A DNA stretch of 39,086 nt from Phoronis ovalis (taxonomy: Eukaryota > Phoronida > Phoronidae), in the NCBI GenBank assembly GCA_028565635.1, contig JAOXYB010094715.1:1-39086 (forward strand). The letters are read 5' to 3'. Both the position numbers and the translations under genes were made by a program. Below, piece after piece: positions 11,479 to 23,400 of this stretch. The stretch's first letter is position 1, and each line of letters starts with the position of its first letter. The notes under the pieces are model-generated. The model saw nothing but the letters and a program-made list of their open reading frames with translations, had not been told where the DNA came from and did no database searches.

Positions 11479-14400
11479 CTACCTCAACACTTGCTTCACA
11501 AAATTATCAACAAGTCTAAAAAATGCTTGTTCCTGCACTGTAGAAAAGGTTGTCTGTGACGCTGTCTTGTGTACATGTGTAGCCGATGGCACTGGGCTTG
11601 GCAGAAGACTACTGCTTGGAGATTGGGGACTTCCCCGTCGCAGGTATCTCAACAAGCTACTGAGAAACTGGCTCTGAAAAAATTAACTGTCGCTTTAAGA
11701 GTCTAAAAAATGCTTGCACTGTAGAAAAGGTTGTCTGTGACACTGTCTTGTGAACATGTGTAGTCAATGACACTGGAACTGCACTTCACAAAATGCTTAA
11801 TTTTATCTTAACGTGACAAATATTGTTCAGCACGACTAAACTTTTCTTATCTGCTGAACAAAGCAAAATTTCAACAATCCGAAACAATTTTGTAGTTATG
11901 TACGTAAAGATAATAATTTTAACTATGTATGTTTAGTGGCTCTGACTTATATTCTTTCGAATTTTACATTATCTTCAAAAACTTAGCAGTATAATCCAAA
12001 ATGGTAACTACAGGTCACATGACCTACTAAATTACAGATTTAGAATGTTCACATTGTAAACGTTCAGAATATATATACTTTTTTTTCCACTTATATATTT
12101 AACTTAAAAGTATAAACTAGGAAAAAGATTTTGCCGAACAATATTTGCTAGCTTAAAGCCTAAAGGGGGACAGAAATGACTAATTGTGGGGGTCATCTAT
12201 TATGCGACTTTGTTATCAAACTGCAAGATTAAATGCTTTAAGGTTTATGCAACACACGTAAACTTGTGTAATATTGTTTGTATACACATTCATTAGATGC
12301 TATGGTATTCGGAGAAAGCATCTCAATGTATATGAATTTTTGAATATCCATTTTGTGATTTAGTTCCTGGGACTACCTTCCATTACCCTTTTCAAAATAT
12401 ATTCAGCTATACATAATCTGGCTACTTAATAAGAATGTTTAAAAAACAGAGGTCAAGCTTAGCTAGACCCCGAGATTCAAAAAGAAATTTCTTTTTACCA
12501 GTTCAGCTCCTAGTTCTCTTTTGAGTAGTTGTTTGTCTCGTGTTGGAAGACTTGATTCTTTTAGATATCGCATTGCTTGAGACATTACTAAATGTAAACT
12601 GTTTTCCAGAACGAACAAAATTAAAGACCTATAAAACAGGTTACAACATTATTATAATAATGATTAAAAATCAGCATCTTGTACAAAGAATTCCATATGG
12701 ATACAAAACATTACACAATGACAAAGTGTTTATCACAGTCACTTATGCTAAACTAGTGAGGTTACCGCAATTATGTTTTCAGTTTTCCTCTGTAATCCAG
12801 GGTGAGACCATTACAAGGGTATCTGTCATATAACTGACAATAACTTCATTTCATCTAGAAATGACAAACCACCACCAAGTTGCTTACTTAAAAGTTCATT
12901 ACTAGACTAGTATAACATTCTAAATTAGTATTTCATTTGATTTATACATCTTTTTCATAATCTCACTGGCTGATGATTAAGTAACTGAACCAATTTATTA
13001 CAGGCAGATCATCAGTGACACTATTAACTGAAAGAATAGACATATCAGTACCCCTAGAATACATAGGTACACATGCATGCACATAAAAGCATTGATGAAT
13101 AAGGATACTGACACAGAACACATCTATTTGAAAAATCATTAAAGACAGGCAAGTCTATATAGGTTGCAATTTTGAATTTGAGTAAACTTTTCCACATAAT
13201 GGTTACTTTTTATAGCTGATAGGTTTGACATGTATGATAATGGGCTTTTCTAGATCCTGTGTTTGTGTATGTGCACCCATATTATATAAGTGTCAGACAT
13301 AAAAAAGAACACTCTGCCTCACTTTGTTATTAGTCCATCCTCACTGCCACTTCTGGGTGACTTTAATGGTGATGTAGAACGTGGATCAACCTAAAATTTA
13401 AAAGCATGATTGTGCTGTATTTATTGCAAGAAGTTCTCTGCAAAGAAGGTTTAAGGATTTGCATACAACACGATACAATCAATTGAAGGAGCATACAACA
13501 TGATGCAATTACTCAAAAGAGCCTCTTTTTTATGTCAGATCTTGTGCAGCAAAAATACCAAAAATAATTTTTTTTCTAAATACTTTAGTTCAGTTGTGTG
13601 ATTTGGATCAAAATTGATGAAAAGAAGGAGCATGTTTTACACAGAAACATGTACATTCGTATCACTCATGGGTGACATCATAGTATCCATCAAAACATAT
13701 GTACAATAAATGTTCTTTTGCTCATCTGCTTCAAATGACCTCTAACGTTTTTGTGACAGACTTGTCTGGTAATTCTAAAATGGGCTACTAAGTTATCAAT
13801 TTTTTTGGTAACAGAAACAGGATTCACAAGAACTTTCACAATTGGAATATACAATTTTTTCATGCAACTTATACCTTTGTTAGATGCTTTAAGCACAAGT
13901 TTGCACATGATATAAGAGTTCCAAATGAAGGAAGAACATCCTGGTCTATTGAAGGTGTACTGAAGTTGATTTCAAGAAATGGTTCAAACTGAGATATATC
14001 CATACTCTGTAAGCAAATAAGTACACTTAATATTTTTTCCAATACTGTTTTCACCAGTAGCTAGCTTTTAATGAGACTCATCTTGGGTTATTTCTAAACA
14101 TTATATGCTCAACTGTTTACCAAATTCCATCAAAAGTAAAATTAGCACATGCTTAAGATTTTCGGGTATATAATATATCAGTAAAAATTCAAGACCAATT
14201 GGAAAAAAATCAACTCCTGGGGTTTACATTAAAGTAAATAAATTAAGCAGTACCTGGTCCAGCATGATCTGAGACAGATCTGGTGAAAACTGTCTGAGTG
14301 TAGCTAAACAATGTGCAAGTATTTCTAAAAGTCTATGCTGTGCCTGCTCTAGTTCAGGTGATGGTAAATCTATGTCCTCTGTTGATGTCTGAGTTTGTAG

Positions 14401-17400
14401 AGTATGGCTTACTGAATGCATGAGTAAGTTCTGGTTGCTTGTTGAAGAATGCTGAGCAGTTTCAGACCCCATGTGTCTCTATAAACAGTTGTATTAGGTC
14501 ATTAACATATAACATGCATTCAATTCCAGGAAAGTTCAAATATAATTACACTTAGATTTCAGAACAGAAAAATAAGTCTACATTAACCAGGGTTTGGCAA
14601 CGATGTCAAGATGGGACTGAAAGCTTGTAATATAAGCTTAAAATATCAGTTTTATAACTGTCTAAGTATATTTTATTAAAATATTTTTACTTATATGCAG
14701 TATTAAAAATAAATACATATTTCTATTGAGCATGACAGCACAGTTTGACACATAAACAAGTAAAATCTCATTTTGTTTTCAAATTGAGTTATTGATAGTA
14801 TAAAAAATGTTCTTCTGTTAGAAGATGACACTACTACACTATGGAAAGTTGCACAGCTGTATAACATCTCTTATTACTTTTATATGGTAAACATTCAGGA
14901 AGAATATTACCTCTAGCATATGGTCCAGCAACCTCGGTCGAATAAGCAATGCCACACAGGCTTGAGATAAGAAACAGATACTAGTCTAAAACATAATAGG
15001 TACAGGGTAAAATATTTGCAAGAATCCCTTTGTTCTGTTTCAAGGTTGAAAGATTTATTTGTTTCAGTGAAAATCAAAATCTGTTTTAGGACATCAATTA
15101 CGTTTTATCAACACAATTCATAAGATACACTTCAGAATCAACCAACAGGTTCTGCTGAAATCATCATTTAAAGATGATATAAACACCCAAGTATGTCAGA
15201 CAGTCTAAATGGATTATCACAAAAAATATTCAGCAATGAAACTGCTTAAATTTACTATTAAATATACAGATGTTAAAATAACTGCATTGATGAAAATACC
15301 AGTAGTTTGTTCATGTTGTCCCTCATGTGTAGTTGCCATTCTCTTGAATAATGTGATAACGTGAACAAAAAAGAGCATGACTCTTTTGCTTCTAACATGG
15401 CTGATGGAGACAATGTAACTTTGACACGCTCCAAACACTAAAACATGGATAAGTTTCATATTCATTCACAGCCAACAATCTCATCAACTGTTCTCAACAT
15501 GACTAGCTATTTACCAAAGATTTTTTTTGTCTCATACAAGCAAAAGGCTTGCTGCTCAGAATTAAAAAAAAGTGAATAAAGCAGCAGTAACAATTAAGAT
15601 CCAATGCGAAATCATGATGCACTTGATATTAACATTTTAAACAAGGATAACTGGGCACTACATTTATAGATTGGACCTACCCAAATCATTCTATCTTGGT
15701 GAACACCAACAAAATTTAGTGCATCTTGCAAGAAGGAATACTTCAATGTGGATAGCATTGCTGTATATAATCTTATAGCCAGACGATAAATTCCTGCCCA
15801 TGTCTGGCTCTCATGCAAAACAGGTAAACTGACTGAGCTATGACTTCTCTACAATATGAAACTAAATATGTCTGATCCCATTATTTAAAGTCCTGCTGGT
15901 ATTTTTCAGCAAGCTTTAAACATCTGCTCGAAATCTACTTTCTAAAAGGCAACACTGTCCACTGATACCATAATGTCATTACTCAAAAACTCTTTTCAAA
16001 CACAAGTTGGAAAAACAAGGATTCAAACCAAAAAATTATCACCTACTCATAAAAGAGTTTATTTCGGCTTATGTTCACAAATTATGCTTTTAACTGGTGT
16101 CATTGTTTGTGTAATTTTTGCGAAATTAGATGTAATTTCTTATAAACATTAATGTTAGTGTTGAAGCAAACGGAAGATGAAATTATGCTAAGTAAGACTG
16201 CATATGTACAAAACCTACTCTTGAAGTCGTCCTAGCTGACATCCCTGTCAAGACATTTTCTGTGAAATCTTCTGGTTTGTAGATAGCCATAAGTGGCAGG
16301 CAAGTATGCTGTGTAAATCCACACACTGCTAAGGTTTCTGCAGCTTCCGGGTATTTACACATGGTCAAAAATAATAACAGTACAGCTTGAACATAATGAA
16401 GACCCCTTCTTGCCTACAACATAGAAAACTGCATGTGGCATTTTGTGAATTCAGTAATCAAGCCAGCATGCGGAGAACTGCACATCTCTGTTCATTCACA
16501 AATGTTAAACAGTGAGAAAGTTTGGGCCCACAACCAGTAGTGGCACCATCAAATAGCCTATTATTATCAGAAAATACTAGTACTTTTATATGTAATGCAT
16601 TTAACTAGTGATTTCTTTTGTTGGACAGATAAGATACAGAAAGAATAATTACAGCTTACCCCTATCCATGCCTCTACTGATGATAACAAAGACTGCAGCA
16701 GTGAATGCTGCTGAACAACAGGTAACCAGAGTAATGGACCATCTATAGCCATTATTAACTCCTCTACCAAACAAGTACTGACTAATTGTAACTGGAAAGA
16801 CACATGGATAACAAATGCCTACATTTTGCTTTACCCTTATATATAATAAATAAAAGAAAGAAGATCATAATCTGAGCTTTGACAGTTGCGAAATTTAGTT
16901 CCATACTGCAAACTTACTTCCAAACTTAAGAGAATGTTTTTAGTTTGAAAGCATTTCAGTATGATGTTCAAGTATGTCACAGAAAACCCAATGATGAGAA
17001 ACTACATTTTAAGGTTAAAGCAAATCTGAACAAGTATTTTTTCAATATCCATTACAATTGTGGCTTATTTTGGCTTAACACCTACAACCTCAATTTGTTG
17101 AAAGGCTTACTTGTACAACAAAACTGACTATTTTATAGAAAATAAGTGGCATATTTAAAACTTTTAAAGCTTCAACAGATCAAGAACAGCTACAGATGTC
17201 TAGCATAACGAGATACATGAACATACTCTCCATAGTAGTCCATGAGCAATCAGTCTTTATTGTTTACATCATTTTATTAAAAAAGATTATGAAAAAATGC
17301 AAAAAAAGTACCTTTAACTTAACATCTATTTGCGCAATGCCTTGCTCACCCCTGCTGTCCAGTTCTTGCTTGCTAGATGACGGTGGTAAAAGTTGGTATG

Positions 17401-20400
17401 TATTTTGTTGTAATACTGAGCAAGTTACGGGGAACAGGCTGGTAATTATATCTGTGTTCAATCCTGTGCATAACAAGAATGTGCTTGTTACAAACATGAG
17501 CATACATATAAGTGTACATAATACATGTTACACACATATTTACCCGTTTTACTAAGCAGTTTAATTTGTTTTGTTGAATTTTTTTTTTTGTACAGCTTCA
17601 AGGACATGTAGTTACTGTAAGTAAACAATTGTATTGATACTATATAATATTAGGAAATTTATGCAATGCAAGTTTATTAAAATATTTTACCATTTCATCG
17701 TTTTAACAAGACAATGACGATTCGAAGAATCATCATTGCACGCTGCTTAAATTGGCTATTTGAGCGAAAGGAATTGCATATTATTAACATGAAGTACATA
17801 TGTTTTATAAGTAAAGTAGAAGTGATGAAAATGAGTTGGCACATGCCTGTCTCTTTTATTACTTCGTTTTTTTTATTATAATTAGGTTGAATCAACATAC
17901 ATTCACAACTTCTACGGTTACTTTATTTACTGTAAACTAATAGGCACAAATTGCTTCTACATTGACCACTGCAAAGTTGTGATATATCTACAGTTGCCCC
18001 TTCAAAGTCTGAATATAAAAGCACGTACTCATATGGTCCATGGAAACTGGTACCAAGAACAAGTGTACCTACAATAAAGATTACCATTTTTCTTTTTTAC
18101 AGATAATAATTTTGTATAAATAGTGTTTCATGCTTGATAATACAGTGGTCAAATAACATAAATTCAGGAAGGAAACTATAATGATCTTGAGCTGAAAGCA
18201 TAAAAGGATGTTACTGTTACTAAAATGCAATATACACAGTAAATATAAGTAATATATATTATTTTTTTATCCATAATTTCTATAGTAAATTTGTATAGTT
18301 TTTGAGCATTATGTCATACCTTTTGATTAATATCTTATTCTCGTAGTAATTAAGCAGTTCAGTATGTTAACCTAACAAACAATAAACCAGAAGAAGATAA
18401 ATATATTCGTCATTATGTGATTCATGAAATATATTGTTAAACTTAACATTTGGATGGGTTATCCCTAGGTGTTCATTCCCCAGACTTACATTTACAAATT
18501 AATGAGCTAGTTAAACAGAGCCTAGTATTTATATACTCATTGTCTTTTGATGTCCAATATCGTACTCCGCATCATTTACATTTAACTGGTCCTCATGACT
18601 ATCACATGTCGTTCCATTTATTTTTTGACTTTCTATAACATAACATATTGCAATGTATTTCTTACTCCGCATCATTTACATTTAACTGGTCCTCATGACT
18701 ATCACATGTCGTTCCATTTATTCTTTTGACTTTCTATAACATAACATATTGCAATATATTTCTTACTCCGCATCATTTACATTTAACTGGTCCTCATGAC
18801 TATCACATGTTGTTCCATTTATTCTTTTGACTTTCTATAACATAACATATTGCAATATATTTCTTACTCCGCATCATTTACATTTAACNNNNNNNNNNNN
18901 NNNNNNNNNNNNNNNNNNNNNNNNNNNNNNNNNNNNNNNNNNNNNNNNNNNNNNNNNNNNNNNNNNNNNNNNNNNNNNNNNNNNNNNNTGGTCCTCATGG
19001 CTATCACATGTCGTTCCATTTATTCTTTTCACTTTCTATAACATAACATATTGCAATACATGTTTTACTTATATAAATTTTAATTTTATATTCATTAAAC
19101 ATATTCCTTTATATTTATCTAATGACAAATAATAAAATTACATTGTTTGCATCCAACATTGCATGTATCATTTATAAAATATAAATAAATTGCCAATCTA
19201 TATAACTTATAGTATAATAATTTACGTCCCATCTGTTTTTCAATCCCTTTGATTTCTTAGATTTAAAAGGCATTTCATAAAAATATATGGGTTAAAATTT
19301 CTGTCAATACCACAAATGCAATGACAATGTTCTCCACAATCACATTCAGGGATTATTTATATATAGCACTCACTGCATTATCTTACACTGCATGACCTTC
19401 AAAAGGCATGCTTTGTTACAAAAATACTTCCTATTGGAATATGCTCCTACAAAATAATCATTACGAGCAATATTTAAAAAAACCCTTCCTATTGTTATAT
19501 GCTCCTATAAACTGTTTATTACGAGCACTATGTTAGAAAACAGCAGTACTGATATAAAAGTATGCGGTGTAAAACTCAATATTGTCAAACACTCAGTGAC
19601 ACACACACACATAGTCACTTTCAACGATAGCTCTTCCCAGGACATTTTGTACAATCTTTCCTATAAATTGGTTCTTACCTAAAACACTCAACGCTACAGC
19701 TATAACTAACACAACTCCTGTCCATGAACAATTTAGCCTCAAATGCCTAGAATTAGATAAATATGCTTTTACAGCACATTCCAAAACATTGAATTTCTAC
19801 TTATTTATTCTTCTAGTACACTATAACATAAACATGTTCTACTTTCTATGACATTAACATGCAATTATCAAATACTTGTGTCACTATGAAATATATACAA
19901 TTAGAATTCTACTAATTTTAACCACAGCTTATCATACTATAGCACTCATTATCACCTGTCCCAGGGATTGTCACTCTAGTATGAAATAACCTGATAATTC
20001 AATTACATAACCCTTTTTAACGAGGGCTCAAAAAATAAAATCACATAGAAAACTTATTTCTCATCTATTACCGCATAAAACTACTTATTCTACATCTTCT
20101 AGACGTTATCGTTACAGACAAGAAGCATTTCAAAAGATTACTGTAAATTTATAATTATTTCTAAAAGTATGGGGTTACCTTAAAAATAACTATCTATGTA
20201 CCTTACACGCACTCACAATATTTACAAATAAAAAAATTGCCCTAATTTAAAAAACTTACGCTACATTTACCGAAAATTTACCAAAAAAAATCGTTAATTG
20301 CTTATTTCTTCAAAACTACATGTCTAAATTAAAAATTACATTACATATTGTTCCCTTTTTACTTAATATTCCTATTGCCTGCACTTTTTTCATCCTGGAA

Positions 20401-23400
20401 CAATTATTATTACCTAGAAAAGGAAAATTCCTTAATATTGCTCATATGGCTCATTGCCACACCAAGGATGATAACAATGCTGCATATCCTATAGATAGGA
20501 TAAGCAGCAAAAACTTTACATCATGTAGTTTTATACCAATCCATAAATTTAGATACTTAGTTAAATATTCATTTCGAACAAATGAAATCAATCACTCAAA
20601 TTTAAATGACTTTTTTTTTGCGGTTGTCATCTGTTGTTTTTAAGTTAATCTATGATTCCCAACAAACTACCTTGTAAGTTTTCCTTTCTTATATGCTGTA
20701 CTACTGTAGTGACAGCACCAATGATCCCAATCTGAACAGATGGAATTAAAGTTTCACTATTGGCACATGTCAGGTGTAAGATGGATGACAGCTGAATTAG
20801 CACTTCACTCCAATTTTTTATGTGTCTGCAAATACCCAATATTATTTGATGTATACAGCAAAAAAATATATTATAACTAATGTTATAACTAACTGGGTTC
20901 AATGATTAATCAGTAAATGGCACAGCAAACCATTTTCCTTCAGACTGTATGTTTAAATAATGTACAGCAAATGATATGGCAAACAGTGGTTTTCTAAATA
21001 GTTACTTAATTTTACAATAATTAATTCCTATTATGATATAAAAAATACAACTAACATGAAATAATTAATCTATCACAAATGCTTTCCAACCTATACATCA
21101 ATTTGTGAGTAGTATCAAAGCAACTTACCCCTTCCAGTATTTAAGGACAGTCAAGTAAAGAGCACTAGACACTGAGGCTAGCTTCATTTGTAGAATACTA
21201 CTGCTACTCTGAAACTGGACAATCTCAGAAAATTAATTAACCACAAAATTTTACATAAACAACTGTAATCAATAGATACATGTGCATCTATCCATAGAAG
21301 TCATAGCTATGACCTTTGACCTAGGAAAGTTGGATCATGCCAAAACTCTAGATGCAGATGTTAATATCCAAGAGTTTAATAACCCTTAAATTATAGTCAA
21401 TAACATCGCAAAGATGAATTACAGATGTGATATTCCATGATTTTATGTGACAATAAATCAGTTATGAGTACAAAAAGCAATTCTAAATTTTACAGAAACT
21501 CTTATGATAAGATTATGGCTAATTGGTCAAGTGTGTTTCTCACTTGTGGGCATCCTAAACAAAACATTAGTACAACTGTCTGATTTAAAAGATATAATAA
21601 TACACAATACCTTTCTAATTTTCTGAAGAAACATGTATTTTCTGCTGAATATGTACATACATGTAAATTGTAAATAAGCTTCCTGCTCTCTATAATCTTT
21701 CTACCTATCATTCTGCCTGTTTTCCCGTGTTTCAGTATGATTTCCACTGGCGTGTCTGCTTATGTTTCCATCATTTCGCTTATTAATTACAAAAACAACA
21801 TTTGATTTAATTTTTATCTTTTCCTACCTGAATTTGCAACCCATCTAGAATGTCCTGAAGAATTGTTGCCTTTGTGTCTGCTTTAATATTCAGTACATCA
21901 ATTCTTTGATTGGCAATAACCATACAGAAACTTTTCCATGCAGTAAGAAGACGGAGTATTGAGTTCTCCATTAAAACTTCTTCTTTCAACACAGAAATGT
22001 CACCTTCTTGCTTCACCAAGTCTCTAACAAACTGCAAGAAAATGTAGTCAATAAAATTTATTCAGGTATTTACTTCTATTACATAAAGTGGAACTGTTTT
22101 ACTTATAAACTGTTACATATTGCCTGAGATAATATTACTAATCTCTCAAGTCATTATCAAGAAATAATAACAATACAAAGATCATTAGCACTGTTTCTGA
22201 CTTTTATATGTTAGAATACCTGTGACCAGAACTCCAATCTTTTCTTTTTCATGAATTTGTCAAGTGAAGCCTTGAGATTTGTATCAAGCTTATTGTGTTG
22301 CACACCATACAATTCCAAAGCTAAGATTTTCAGTACATATGAGCTTGTTCTGATATCATTATACCGAGCAGCCTAAAATGAAAAACATAAGAGTTTGTAT
22401 AAAAACAGTTATTATGTGTATATGATAAACAATTCAATACACGTGTCTAACACCTCTTATTCCCGATTCATACATCTTATCAATGTTACCATATCTGTCA
22501 AGTTGTAAGAATTTTTGTTGGTGGATTTTTTTTCATTAATTTTACTGGCCTTTGGTCATACGTCTTGGGTGGATGCAGGAGGCGGGTCGCTTTATCAGGA
22601 GGGAGAGTTCAAGGGATCTTTCTTCTTGAATCCGAGCTTAACAATGGAACAATTATATGTTCATTAAGTTTAGCTCAAAAACGGGACATTTAGACTCCCA
22701 ACTGGGAGATTTTTTTGTGTGACAGGAGCCGCAATTAAATATTAAGCCATTTTAAAAAGGTTTAACAAGAAGGTCAAACTAGTTAAAATGACTATTTAAG
22801 GGAGATTAATTCCTTGTTTTGTAAAGGTGTTTTTCAAGATTTCTGTGAACAAGCATTAAATTTTAACATAGAAAACTAAATTACACAAGAACATATCTTT
22901 ATAATACCTGGTCCTCGTCTGCACTGGTCACTGGTAAATCTCTCAAGAGTGGACCAAACAAGCATGGCCAAAAGGTTTTCCTAGAAATGTGAGATGTCTT
23001 AGCATTATTTTACCCCGATATATAATATATTGTGTGACCAAAATTAAATTGCACAACACAGACACAAATTCTTCAAAGAATCTAGGTGAACTACAGAGTC
23101 CTCAGGACAACATATTTATTAGTCTGAAATAGAGCTGGGTTTTAAAAATATGACTAAAAGGCGGTTTATTTATTTCTCATATAAAGTTTTATTTATACTT
23201 TTCTCTTAGTACAGCCATTGCTGTCTCCCGTCTTCCACACCAGAGGGCATGAATAAACTCTGATGCCGCACAAAGCAGGGCTGGAGGACAGTGATAGGTT
23301 CCTTGTTTCTTCTCATTAATCAGCTCCAGTGTTGACTGTAAACAGCTGGTTTCACCAACTAAAAGATCCTGCAACAAAATTGTTTAAGATATAGGACTAC

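Larger units (their letters stand above)
11479..17463 (-). other. NUP188: NUP188 exons 29-39 (residues about 1239-1774, C-terminus)
   Basis: Exons: 17312-17463, 16660-16791, 16219-16413, 15681-15848, 15300-15437, 14911-14985, 14254-14478, 13875-14006, 13323-13390, 12499-12628, 11479-11673. They include TCLPLMAIYK, the WAGIYRLAIRLY helix, ALNFVGVHQDRM, VLPSFGTLISC, LENSLHLVMSQAMRYLK and a Ser/Pro-rich tail ending VDNFVKQVLR. Exon 37 is short; reading through its GTGAGG donor would hit a TGA at once, so its 3' end rests on exon 38 continuing the homology in the right phase, which it does. Confidence 0.94.
17464..20670 (-). other. NUP188 intron 28, 3.2 kb with a gap
   Basis: This is the largest intron. 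From low to high coordinate it holds a 54-codon ORF (17923-18087), a 100-101 bp satellite with an assembly gap (18563-19060), a short tandem duplication (19427-19531) and a visibly G-poor stretch (about 19900-20640). Its true length is unknown because of the gap. Homology runs directly from exon 28 to exon 29, so no coding exon needs to be hidden in the gap. Confidence 0.75.

Noticed and set aside
13323..13390. The possibility that this short exon is the C-terminal end of NUP188, ending at the TGA just after the donor
   Set aside because: Exon 38 (12499-12628) continues NUP188 homology in the correct phase from a GTGAGG donor, and exon 39 supplies the conserved tail, so the TGA is intronic.
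17196..17555. A 119-codon + strand frame
   Set aside because: It is the shadow of NUP188 exon 29 and its flanking introns on the other strand.
18827..19132. Open frames running through the N block
   Set aside because: They only exist because N is not read as a stop. The sequence is satellite and gap.
20320..20643. A 107-codon + strand frame containing PFLLNIPIACTFFILE and RKG, faintly like mitochondrial ND1, in a G-poor stretch
   Set aside because: The resemblance is limited to a hydrophobic segment and one RKG, the rest does not fit ND1, and the stretch lies in an AT-rich intron. A nuclear mitochondrial insertion would normally keep much clearer similarity. A search against mitochondrial genomes would settle it.
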